64,000 nt of DNA from Haematobia irritans (Eukaryota; Arthropoda; Insecta; Diptera; Muscidae). Below, piece after piece: positions 31,823 through 42,756 of this stretch. How positions within the stretch are numbered: the stretch's first letter is position 1; every line of letters starts with the position of its first letter. The translations under genes and the position numbers were made by a program. Under the pieces are notes generated by a model. It worked only from the letters and a program-made list of their open reading frames with translations, was not told the origin of the DNA and made no database searches. The stretch lies in NCBI RefSeq assembly GCF_050003625.1, contig NC_134400.1, positions 67,226,126-67,290,125 of the forward strand, read 5' to 3'.

Positions 31823-33314
31823 CCCCCATCGTTAGATTGAGGCTCCGACGAAATAATATATTTTTGCTTTGTTTTTGATATGAAAGTTACACATATAATT
31901 AAAATTGATAAAATGATTATTGTATGTATGCTTAGATTTATTGTTTTTATTTGATTAGATTTATTTATTATTTCTTCCATGTTTTCTTCGTACTCTAATT
32001 GTTTCATATATAAAGATTCTATGTTCAAATCTTTTACAGTTTCGTTTGAAGGTTCCTTAATTCTAGTTACAAAATTGTTCAAAATTAATTTGTCATGTAT
32101 TCTTATATATACGTTTTCATAGGTTTTATCGGTTGTGTTAATTTGACAATTTTCGAATTCTATGTAAAAGTTTCCTTTAATATTCTCTTCTTTATTGTTA
32201 CAATTATGTGTAAAGTTTTAATAATAATTCTTAAATACTAAATAGCCGGGGAAAACTTCCACTACCTCTGGCTCTTGTAATTTCTTCATTGGGCATTCTG
32301 CCTCTTTAGATTTTAAAAGATTTGTTAGACACTGATCATCAATTTTTTCAAGATTTTTCCGTAACCCGTCTTTAACGTTTATTCTAAATACATTCTTGTC
32401 TATATCAGTAAGCACTTCCTGTTCCTTCAGAAGGATTGACTTATTTTGAGAATTTGGAAGAGGTTCAAATAAAATTTTTGACATTGGTATTTCTGCATAT
32501 ATTGGTATTCTCAGTATTATGAAAAGTGTTTGTGCTTGAAAAGCTACAGTTATCTTGATATTCGTGTAACTATCTAAGTCGGGAATTAAGTCCAGTTCAG
32601 TCTTGGTCAATATGTCTGTCGGGATTATTCCTAGTTTGCTAGAAAAAATTATGTTGCCGATATCGTTAGTATGGCTTTGAAATATTGAGATGTCATTGTT
32701 TATCTGATATACTTGTGACATATATGTTATTTCGTCTTCTATTGTTGATAGTCTTTTTTGTATTGTGTTCCTGAATCTATTTAGGTATGTTTCTATTTGG
32801 TACTGTTGATTATTTATGTGGTTTGTTATGTTCCTAATCTGTCGAGACATTGTCATGCTAATGTGTGTTAACCCATTTATACTATTTGATATATGTGTTT
32901 GATTACTATGAAGAAATTCTATACTTTTTTCTATTTGTTCCCTGTCGTCATTGTCCATAGTCCCTGCTATTATTTTAAGTACTTTTCCAAATATGTTAAT
33001 CAGTCCGCGTTTTGATTTAAAGTGAGGTTTCAAAGAGTCGACTTTTGCTTTTAGTAATTCAAAATTCTTATACATTGTATTCAATAAAGGTTTTGTGTCC
33101 AATTTGGTTCCACTTAACATCTTTATGTTTCCTGAAATAAGGTTTGATCGTACTCCGTTAAGTTTATGATATGTACTACTTTACAGTAATGTTCTATGGG
33201 TCTAAAAATGCCTGTTTTAATAGGTAAGAATCCGTTATTGTTGTTCAGGTCGTGGATATGCAGTTTTTGAGCCATAATGGTTGTAAGTAATGTCAAGGTC
33301 AATAATCGGTCCAT
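31792..33314 (-). pseudogene. env: errantivirus-type env, two breaks
   Basis: Three pieces lie on the minus strand. 33314-33123 has a hydrophobic signal-peptide-like start (LLTLTLLTTIMA). 33120-32218 contains a basic cleavage-like site KSKRG near residues 35-39, followed by a hydrophobic, Gly-containing stretch (LINIFGKVLKIIAG) like a fusion peptide, then long helical heptad-type sequence and Asn-glycosylation motifs. 32082-31792 carries a transmembrane segment (TIIILSILIICVTFI) and a short tail that ends in the LTR. A frameshift near 33130 and a TAA at 32218-32220 separate them. The second and third pieces are in one frame. The family's Env mediates membrane fusion; this copy is not intact. 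Confidence 0.87.
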
Positions 33315-33317
33315 TGT

Positions 33318-33335
33318 CTGAAAATAAAAAAGAAT
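33318..33335 (-). promoter_or_regulatory. likely env 3' splice site
   Basis: On the minus strand a pyrimidine tract ending TTTTATTTTCAG (CAG at 33320-33318) is followed three bases later by the env ATG at 33314. Errantivirus env is made from a spliced RNA, so this is a good acceptor candidate. Confidence 0.65.
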
Positions 33336-36308
33336 TATTTGGTTGCAGTGACAGTGGGATTGTCTCTATCTTGGTATTTCTTCTTTGGTCTAACATGTGT
33401 CTTATAATATTTGTGTCCGGTTGTCTTACTTTCTATGTGTTCTTCGTCCAATTTTAGTGTGTCTATTTTTCTATATTTACGGTGATTTTTTCCTCCTCTA
33501 ATTTCTCTTATGAAATTCATTCCTTCTTCTAGTTCTACGTCTTTCCGATTTTCATTTAGTTTTTTTGATATATTCTTCTTTCCTCAAAGCTATTTTATCA
33601 TGAATTTCCTTGTATCTACTCTCATGTATTTTTCCCGAAATAAAGTCGATAGGTTTTACACCTGTCGTACTATGAATTGTGTTATTATAGAATCTAATGA
33701 TTCTATTTATCTTGTCTTCTATGTCTTCATCCTTGTTCCGTTCATCATGTCTTAGGAGTCTTAAATGTTCGTTTATGGTATTGTGAAGTCTTTCAATGTC
33801 AGAATTTGACGTGTGATTGCTATTGGAGGTATAGTGAATGTCTATGTCTTCGTCGTTCAGGAATTGTCGCATAGGTATGGCTTTAAAACCTAGTTCATTG
33901 TCTACGACTATTTTTTTTTATTTTTCCGTAAGTGTTTATATATTGGAGAAGTTTAGTCTTGAATTCAGTCCATGTCCTTCCGATTATTTTATATGCTACT
34001 GCAAATTTCGAAAATTTATCTATTATTGTCATAAAGAGGGACTTAGATAAGCTATAGAAAACGTCTACGTGTATTATTTCTTTTGGATTATTTGGTGTTT
34101 CTGTAACTTTAAATGGAATTTTTGGAGGTCTTCTGTCATATTTTTCGAGTGTACATATTTCACAGTTATTGATAAATTGGGTTATTCTTATTTTAAGTTT
34201 AGGATTATATATTTGTGTCTTTAGTTCTTCAAATACTGCTTGTATACCTCGATGGTTTTTATCTAAATGCTCCTTTTCTATAATCTCGGTTAACATAAGT
34301 TCATCTTCTATGTCTTCTAATTTCTTAAAACATCTTATGATTCTGAAATTCTTATTTTCTAAAAAGAATTCGAAGTACGTATTCTGAAATATATCATAAA
34401 ATTCATCGTCGATCGTAATTGCGTTTATATGGTCTGGGTCAAAATAGGTCTTTAATAACATGATTATATATTCTTTGTCGAGCGACTTTATTCTAATGGT
34501 TTTCCTATTATTCTTGAAAATTGTTTCCTTTTATATTTGTGCAGAACCCGATGATATCTTATTTATTATAATTTGATTTTTAAACATATTGATAGGCGAA
34601 CTGCTTTCTCTTATTATTGATTCTTGGATATCCACTAGGTTTATATTTACTTGTTCCCACTCAATTCTTGACAGTGCGTCGGCATTGCTATTTTTGGTAC
34701 CTTTCTTGTACTTAATTTCATAATCAAACTCTGATAGTCTTAGCCTCCATCTAACGAGTTTAGAATTTGGTTCTTTGATCGAAAATAACCATGTCAATGG
34801 TCTGTGATCTGTTTCTATTAAGAATTTACGTCCAAAAAGATATGGTCTAAAATATTTAGTGGCCCAAATTATAGCCAAAAGTTCTTTTTCAATCGTACTA
34901 TAATTGATTTCATGTTCGTTAAGTGTTCGACTAGCATAACAGATAGGATGATCGTCTTGAGAGAGTATCGCTCCTAATGCGTAATTGCTGGCGTCCGTTG
35001 TGAGAGTGAATTTTTTTGAAAAGTCTGGATAAGCTAAGATGGGATCATTAGTAAGTAATTTCTTAAAGGTTTGGAAACTATGTTGATATCTTTGATCACA
35101 GCGGTCAATCTTTGCATCCTTCTTTAAGAAGGTAGTCATTGGTTTAGCAATTAATGAATAGTCTTTAATAAATTTCCTATAATATCCGGTAAGTCCAAGA
35201 AATTGTTTTATCTGTTTTGGGGTTTTAGGCAAAGGGAAATTCATAATGCATTCAATCTTTTTTGGGTTAGGTTTAATTCCATCTTGGGTAACAATATGTC
35301 CTAAAAATTCTGTCTCTCTTTTGAAAAATTCGGATTTATCTAGTTGTACTTTTAAGTTAACTTCTTCTAACCGTTTGAAAATAAGTCTTATTGATTCTTC
35401 GTGTTCTTGGAGAGAGGTGGAGAAGATTATGATGTCGTCTAAGTAAACTAAACATATTTTGTTAATATACTCCTTTAGAATCGTATTCATAAGTCTTTGA
35501 AACGTTGCGGGGGCGGTTTTTAGTCCAAATGGCATTCTTAAAAACTCATAATGTCCACCTTCGACTGTAAAAGCTATCTTATGCACATCCGATTCATCGA
35601 CTTCGATTTGGTAGAATCCTTTAGCCAAATCTAATGTGGTAAAATACATTGACCTTCCGAGTTTGTCCAATATTTCATCTATATTTGGGATTGGGTAGCG
35701 GTCATCAATAGTGACCTCATTTAATTTTCTGTAATCGACTACCAATCGCCATTTCTTTTTTCCACTCGCGTCTTCTTTTTTTGGTACGATCCAGATCGGT
35801 GCAGAGTATGGGGATGTGCAATGACGTATGATTCCATTGTCAAGCATTTCTTGAATTTGGTTTTGTACCTCATCCTTATGGATATAGGGATAGCGGTACG
35901 ATTTGGAATAGATTGGGATGTCGGTCGTAGTGTTTATTTTATGTTTTATTGCATTAGTAAATGTTAAATTTGAGTCAGGATGGTAGAAAATTCCTTCAAA
36001 ACGTTTTATTATCCTTTTTACTGTCGATTTTTCTTCGCAGTTCATATGGGTCATACGAATTTGTTCTAATACTGGGTCTGTCTGTTGAAATTCTTCATCT
36101 ACGATACAAAAGTTTTCAACGTTTACTATTGTCAGGTCTTTCTTATCCAAATGTACAACCTTTAAGTGGTCCTTTGAATTTTCTAGTTCAACCTTAAAAT
36201 GTTGTATGTTATATATTCCTTCTTGAAAAATGAGATCTCCTTCAGTGTTACGTTGTTCTGTCTTACTTTCTATGTGTTCTTCGTCCAATTTTAGTGTGTC
36301 TATTTTTC
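33335..36308 (-). pseudogene. pol: provirus pol, downstream copy A (RT, RNase H, integrase)
   Basis: The frame 36360-34531 is open and carries RT ([36 protein letters not shown]), thumb ([15 protein letters not shown]) and RNase H ([30 protein letters not shown]). A TAA at about 34531 then splits it from the integrase (34461-33895), which has HLDKNH and CEIC zinc ligands and the first Asp in HVDVFYS. A run of nine T (33911-33919) puts the second Asp (VVDNELGF) and the Glu (SDIERLH) in another frame; a further shift near 33540 precedes the C-terminal tail. No protease is present. It is one unit of a tandem duplication; its RT end is fused in frame to a duplicated integrase tail. Confidence 0.9.
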
Positions 36309-36310
36309 TA

Positions 36311-37244
36311 AAGGGTGATTTGTTAAGAGCTTGATAACTTTTTTTTTTAAAAAAACGCATAAAATTTGTAAAATCTCATCGGTTCTTTATTTGAAACGTT
36401 AGATTGGTCCATGACATTTACTTTTTGAAGATAATTTCATTTAAATGTTGACCGCGGCTGCGTCTTAGGTGGTCCATTCGGAAAGTCCAATTTTGGGCAA
36501 CTTTTTCGAGCATTTCGGCCGGAATAGCCCGAATTTCTTCGGAAATGTTGTCTTCCAAAGCTGGAATAGTTGCTGGCTTATTTCTGTAGACTTTAGACTT
36601 GACGTAGCCCCACAAAAAATAGTCTAAAGGCGTCAAATCGCATGATCTTGGTGGCCAACTTACCGGTCCATTTCTTGAGATGAATTGTTCTCCGAAGTTT
36701 TCCCTCAAAATGGCCATAGAATCGCGAGCTGTGTGGCATGTAGCGCCATCTTGTTGAAACCATATGTCAACCAAGTTCAGTTCTTCCATTTTTGGCAACA
36801 AAAAGTTTGTTAGCATCGAACGATAGCGATCGCCATTCACCGTAACGTTGCGTCCAACAGCATCTTTGAAAAAATACGGTCCAATGATTCCACCAGCGTA
36901 CAAACCACACCAAACAGTGCATTTTTCGGGATGCATGGGCAGTTCTTGAACGGCTTCTGGTTGCTCTTCACTCCAAATGCGGCAATTTTGCTTATTTACG
37001 TAGCCATTCAACCAGAAATGAGCCTCATCGCTGAACAAAATTTGTCGATAAAAAAGCGGATTTTCTGCCAACTTTTCTAGGGCCCATTCACTGAAAATTC
37101 GACGTTGTGGCTCGTTAGTAAGTCTATTCATGATGAAATGTCAAAGCATACTGAGCATCTTTCTCTTTGACACCATGTCTGAAATCCCACGTGATCTGTC
37201 AAATACTAATGCATGAAAATCCTAACCTCAAAAGAATCACCCTT
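36311..37244 (-). mobile_element. DD41D Tc1/mariner element, copy 1
   Basis: Ends begin AAGGGTGATT on both sides, flanked by TA (36309-36310, 37245-37246). The uninterrupted paralogous sequence at about 33470-33490 reads TTTTTCTATATTTACGG, the exact empty site with one TA. A 934-bp derivative. Confidence 0.93.
36418..37131 (-). CDS. DD41D transposase with DNA-binding domain deleted
   Basis: An open 237-codon frame starts MNRLTNE and jumps at once to PQRRIFSEWALEKL, so almost all of the N-terminal helix-turn-helix region is missing. The catalytic domain is complete: Asp in LFSDEAHFW, Asp in WFQQDGATCHTA, and Asp in CDLTPLDYFLWG. Forty-one residues separate the second and third, which is the DD41D signature known from rosa-type elements. 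Such a protein might bind partners or cleave but should not recognise its own ends. The open frame suggests recent origin of the deletion derivative. Confidence 0.87.
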   Translation of the reverse strand: MNRLTNEPQRRIFSEWALEKLAENPLFYRQILFSDEAHFWLNGYVNKQNCRIWSEEQPEAVQELPMHPEKCTVWCGLYAGGIIGPYFFKDAVGRNVTVNGDRYRSMLTNFLLPKMEELNLVDIWFQQDGATCHTARDSMAILRENFGEQFISRNGPVSWPPRSCDLTPLDYFLWGYVKSKVYRNKPATIPALEDNISEEIRAIPAEMLEKVAQNWTFRMDHLRRSRGQHLNEIIFKK

Positions 37245-37246
37245 TA

Positions 37247-40200
37247 TATTTACGGTGATTTTTTCCTCCTCTAATTTCTCTTATGAAATTCATTCCTTCT
37301 TCTAGTTCTACGTCTTTCCGATTTTCATTTAGTTTTTTTGATATATTCTTCTTTCCTCAAAGCTATTTTATCATGAATTTCCTTGTATCTACTCTCATGT
37401 ATTTTTCCCGAAATAAAGTCGATAGGTTTTACACCTGTCGTACTATGAATTGTGTTATTATAGAATCCAATGATTCTATTTATCTTGTCTTCTATGTCTT
37501 CATCCTTGTTCCGTTCATCATGTCTTAGGAGTCTTAAATGTTCGTTTATGGTATTGTGAAGTCTTTCAATGTCAGAATTTGACGTGTGATTGCTATTGGA
37601 GGTATAGTGAATGTCTTTGTCTTCGTCGTTCAGGAATTGTCGCATATGTATGGCTTTAAAACCTAGTTCATTGTCTACGACTATTTTTTTATTTTTCCGT
37701 AAGTGTTTATATATTGGAGAAGTTTAGTCTTGAATTCAGTCCATGTCCTTCCGATTATTTTATATGCTACTGCAAATTTCGAAAATTTATCTATTATTGT
37801 CATAAAGAGGGACTTAGATAAGCTATAGAAAACGTCTACGTGTATTATTTCTTTTGGATTATTTGGTGTTTCTGTAACTTTAAATGGAATTTTTGGAGGT
37901 CTTCTGTCATGTTTTTCGAGTGTACATATTTCACAGTTATTGATAAATTGGGTTATTCTTATTTTAAGTTTAGGATTATATATTTGTGTCTTTAGTTCTT
38001 CAAATACTGCTTGTATACCTCGATGGTTTTTATCTAAATGCTCCTTTTCTATAATCTCGGTTAACATAAGTTCATCTTCTATGTCTTCTAATTTCTTAAA
38101 ACATCTTATGATTCTGAAATTATTATTTTCTAAAAAGAATTCGAAGTACGTATTCTGAAATATATCATAAAATTCATCGTCGATCGAAATTGCGTTTATA
38201 TGGTCTGGGTCAAAATAGGTCTTTAATAACATGATTATATATTCTTTGTCGAGCGACTTTATTCTAATGGTTTTCCTATTATTCTTGAAAGTTGTTTCCT
38301 TTTTTATTTGTGCAGAACCCGATGATATCTTATTTATTATAATTTGATTTTTAAACATATTGATAGGCGAACTGCTTTCTCTTATTATTGATTCTTGGAT
38401 ATCCACTAGGTTTATATTTACTTGTTCCCACTCAATTCTTGACAGTGCGTCGGCATTGCTATTTTTGGTACCTTTCTTGTACTTAATTTCATAATCAAAC
38501 TCTGATAGTCTTAGCCTCCATTTACGAGTTTAGAATTTGGTTCGTTGATCGAAAATAACCATGTCAATGGTCTGTGATCTGTTTCTATTAAGAATTTACG
38601 TCCAAAAAATATGGTCTAAAATATTTAGTGGCCCAAATTATAGCCAAAAGTTCTTTTTCAATCGTACTATAATTGATTTCATGTTCGTTAAGTGTTCGAC
38701 TAGCATAACAGATAGGATGATCGTCTTGAGAGAGTATCGCTCCAAATGCGTAATTGCTGGCGTCCATTGTGAGAGTTTTTTTTGAAAAGTCTGGATAAGC
38801 TAAGATGGAATCATTAGTAAGTAATTTCTTAAAGGTTTGGAAACTATGTTGATATCTTTTATCACAGGGGTCAATCTTTGTATCCTTCTTTAAGAAGGTA
38901 GTCATTGGTTTAGCAATTAATGAATAGTCTTTAATAAATTTCCTATAATATCCGGTAAGTCCAAGAAATTGTTTTATCTGTTTTGGGGTTTTAGGCAAAG
39001 GGAAATTCATAATGCATTCAATCTTTTTTGGGTTAGGTTTAATTCCATCTTGGGTAACAATATGTCCTAAAAATTCTGTCTCTCTTTTGAAAAATTCGGA
39101 TTTATCTAGTTGTACTTTTAAGTTAACTTCTTCTAACCGTTTGAAAATAAGTCTTATTGATTCTTCGTGTTCTTGGAGAGAGGTGGAGAAGATTATGATG
39201 TCGTCTAAGTAAACTAAACATATTTTGTTAATATACTCCTTTAGAACCGTATTCATAAGTCTTTGAAACGTTGCGGGGGCGGTTTTTAGTCCAAATGGCA
39301 TTCTTAAAAACTCATAATGTCCACCTTCGACTGTAAAAGCTGTCTTATGCACATCCGATTCATCGACTTTGATTTGGTAGAATCCTTTAGCCAAATCTAA
39401 TGTGGTAAAATACATTGACCTTCCGAGTTTGTCCAATATTTCATCTATATTTGGGATTGGGTAGCGGTCATCAATAGTGACCTCATTTAATTTTCTGTAA
39501 TCGACTACCAATCGCCATTTCTTTTTTCCACTCGCGTCTTCTTTTTTTGGTACGATCCAGATCGGTGCAGAGTATGGGGATGTGCTATGACGTATGATTC
39601 CATTGTCAAGCATTTCTTGAATTTGGTTTTGTACCTCATCCTTATGGATATAGGGATAGCGGTACGATTTGGAATAGATTGGGATGTCGGTCGTAGTGTT
39701 TATTTTATGTTTTACTGCATTAGTAAATGTTAAATTTGAGTCAGGATGGTGAAAATTCCTTCAAAACGTTTTATTATCCTTTTTACTGTCGATTTTTCTT
39801 CGCAGTTCATATGGGTCATACGAATTTGTTCTAATACTGGGTCTGTCTGTTGAAATTCTTCATCTACGATACAAAAGTTTTCAACGTTTACTATTGTCAG
39901 GTCTTTCTTATCCAAATGTACAACCTTTAAGTGGTCCTTTGAATTTTCTAGTTCAACCTTAAAATTTTGTATGTTATATATTCCTTCTTGAAGAATGAGA
40001 TCTCTTTCAGTGTTACGTTGTTCTTTAAGATGAACGAGACCTTTTTCGTGTGCAACGACGAATTGGATACTATTTATTCTGGCATATAAAAGTGGTATTT
40101 TTACATTGTTAATAACTAAAATGTTGTCTGCGTAATTTACGATAGCTTTAAACCGCTTTAGTACATCGTTTCCTATTATTCCGTCGTAAAAGTCATGAAA

Positions 40201-40425
40201 TTTGCATTCAATTAAATTAAAGTATTCGTTTTCAACTCCTAACTCTGAAAACAATGGTACTTTATATATTGTAGTAGATTGTACGTTATTTTGGAGGGTC
40301 TTAAGTGTCACTGGTCCGGTATTTATCTTCCATTTCGGGTTACACAATCCGGGGTTTACTAATGAATGTGTAGCTCCGGTGTCTATAATAAATTTTAAGT
40401 TATTTTTTACTACTATATGGGGTAG
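37247..40425 (-). pseudogene. pol: provirus pol, upstream copy B (protease, RT, RNase H, integrase)
   Basis: The retropepsin site FIIDTGATHSLVN is readable at about 40393-40355 and the frame continues to 39730. There a 1-nt deletion relative to copy A near 39750 shifts it. RT reads openly from 39613 with [10 protein letters not shown]. Single-base losses near 38609 and 38525 and a 3-nt loss near 38777 disrupt RNase H. The integrase (38406-37681) reads through the position of the copy-A stop but ends at a run of seven T, and the rest is at 37645-37325. This copy lies next to gag, so it has the original 5' part of pol, while copy A has the original 3' part. Confidence 0.9.
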
Positions 40426-40439
40426 ATCACCTTTATGGC

Positions 40440-41535
40440 CTGAAAATGAAAATTTTGTAGGTTGGTTTCCGTGGTGGGTCTAGAACTGGATGCTGTTTGT
40501 TGATACGATTCTTGTTGGGTCTGATCATGGTATGTTGTATTGTAGTTGCATATCCCATTTTCCTGGGTTTGAGGGTTTGTTCCATCATCATATTGTGTCT
40601 GTCCTTCCGGAGGGGAATGTGTCTGAACCATATTTATGTCCATTGGTTCTATCGGTGGTTGCCTGTTTCTGTGGTGAAAATATCGGCTATTCTGGTTGTT
40701 TGGGTTATTTCCGGTGTGTCTATTGGGTTGGTAATGATTCGTCTTTCTGTTGATAATTTGCAGCTTGAAAATTCCTATTGTTTTGGTGTTGACTGGGTCC
40801 TGGTCTATGATTATTTCCTTGATAATTTCGATTATACTGATATGTGGTGTTATTAGGGGGCTTCTTTTCGTTATTTTGGGGTACATTTTTATTTTCCTGT
40901 CCTTGCCTGTATTGGGTCTGTTTAGGGGTAGAATTGAATATGCCACTTGCTGAAGTGTGATATGCATATCCGGATTGAAATAATATTTCCATCGCGGTTT
41001 CTAATGAGTCTGGGTCTCTACATGTTATGATTGTCCTCATCGGTTCTGGTAATTTTTCTCTAAATATGTTAAGTGCTGTTTTCATATTATTTTTGGCACA
41101 TTCATTTGTCGCTTCGCCTGGTCCTAATAATGTAATTGTCTTGTTGTTGAGGCTTCTAAGTCGTGTCTTTATGTCATTGTAGAATTCTACGCTATTAGTC
41201 CTGAATGAAACACTTTTTAGTTTGTCAAACAGTTCTTCTAAACTTTGTCTTTCGCCAAAGTTATTCATAAGTATTGTCTTAATGTCATGCCAAGATTGCG
41301 CCTGGCAATTTATTTCTATAATTTCCCTAGCTTTTCCTTTCAGTTTACTCTTTATTATATCAGAAAACAAATATTGAGATGGTTCGTCATAACGCCTAAG
41401 AAGAGGGTGGATTCTTTCTATCAGATTAATAAACGTCTGTAAGTCCCTGTAATCTCCGTTGAAATCTGGGAGTTTTCCCAAATATTTCACGGGATCTATA
41501 GTAACAGATAATGGGGTCTGATTGTCGTCAGGCAT
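40440..41535 (-). pseudogene. gag: provirus gag
   Basis: The minus-strand frame opens with MPDDNQTPLSVTIDPVKYLG at 41535 and runs 271 codons: a helical capsid-like domain (FNGDYRDLQTFINLIERIHP) followed by a basic Asn/Gln-rich tail instead of a zinc knuckle, as usual for errantiviruses. It stops at 40720. A second frame from about 40780 to 40440 continues the Asn/Pro/Gln-rich composition and contains PPIEPMDINM, so a frame change near 40770 splits gag. The protease follows in the original frame. Confidence 0.82.
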
Positions 41536-42370
41536 TTCTTAAAAAGTCTGGGTCTTTGAATGGTAACAAAAAGAATATACTTTCGATCCTTTGCGATGTC
41601 GAATGGTCGGTTAGTCTTGTTTGAAAAAATACGGATGGCAAAAGAAAACAAAATTTTACAATTTTTTTTTCTAAATTCCTTTATTTTCTTTATGAAGGGC
41701 GGAGAACGCAAAAAAAAAAGATGATCGAATTCCTCTTATTTTCAGAACAAGTTGAGTGATTAACAAATCTTTATTATTTTTTTTTTACAAATAAAAACAG
41801 ATCTTCCGTTAAGTTTTTTTTCTCTTTACTAATTCGATAAAAAAACAATGGAGAACGATATTATGTGTGTGCGTGTTTTTTTCGCAGTACACTTTCTTAG
41901 TAATATTTTGTAATAAAAAAAAAATATACAACAATCTTAGGTTGTTTCTTTACTTATTTTTCTTTTGTCGCAGTGCACATACAAATATATATATATATAG
42001 TGCTAGATAAAATATATAAACTATCTTACTCAGCTTTCCTTTCTTCCTCGTCAGCTACTAGCTTTTTCTCCTCAAATCCTGTTACTATTGCTGTTGATTG
42101 ATGGTTGGTTGGTCCTATGATGTCGTATACTTCGTCACTTTCGCTTATCGAAATGGTGTTGATTATTGGCTGTTGTTTTCCTTTTTTCCACAATATATTT
42201 TTTTTTTTGTAAATATAAATTTTTCAATGTAAAATTTGTTTCACTGTCTTTTAATGTCTATTGTTAATTTTTCACCATATTTTCTATTTTGTTAAAAAAA
42301 GAATTTTCCAAATAGGGTTTTTTGTTTAATGTCTAGTATTGTTGCTATTTCTTTCTTTTAATGCCTTGAG
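41536..42370 (-). other. provirus untranslated leader
   Basis: AT-rich sequence between the primer site and gag with homopolymer runs and a TATATA stretch near 41986. No coding sequence is seen. Confidence 0.7.
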
Positions 42371-42388
42371 AATCCTACCGACTGCGCC
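42371..42388 (-). promoter_or_regulatory. tRNA primer-binding site
   Basis: On the minus strand GGCGCAGTCGGTAGGATT follows the LTR end TTTTACT without a gap. It resembles the serine-tRNA primer site reported for 17.6/297-type elements (from memory). Position and sequence both fit. Confidence 0.8.
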
Positions 42389-42756
42389 AGTAAAACTATT
42401 CCCTTATTACTTCGGTAATAAGAGAGGGTAATAAAACGATGCGATTCGTTCTAAGTTGAGATATCATCTACCCTTTATTATTCAAATTTGGTTATAATAT
42501 ACTTCTTATTGCTATTGCCAAGTGCATTACGTTAACATTTTTCTTATTGCTATTACAAAGTGCATTACGTTAACAATATTTTACCAAAAACAAAGCTGGT
42601 CTTTAATTGGGTCATGTGAATGACAGAAGCTTGAGTTGCAATTATAGGTTCAATGAACCAGAATTAGAAAATGGAAAAAGGTAAGTGAGAAAAGGTGTTT
42701 TGCAATTGGAAAAAGATTGGATTGCAGTTTAGGATTGCAAAATGAACAAAAAGGTA

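Noticed and set aside
33838..41442. Plus-strand open frames across the provirus
   Set aside because: They are antisense to clear gag and pol reading frames and repeat in both pol copies only because the DNA is duplicated.
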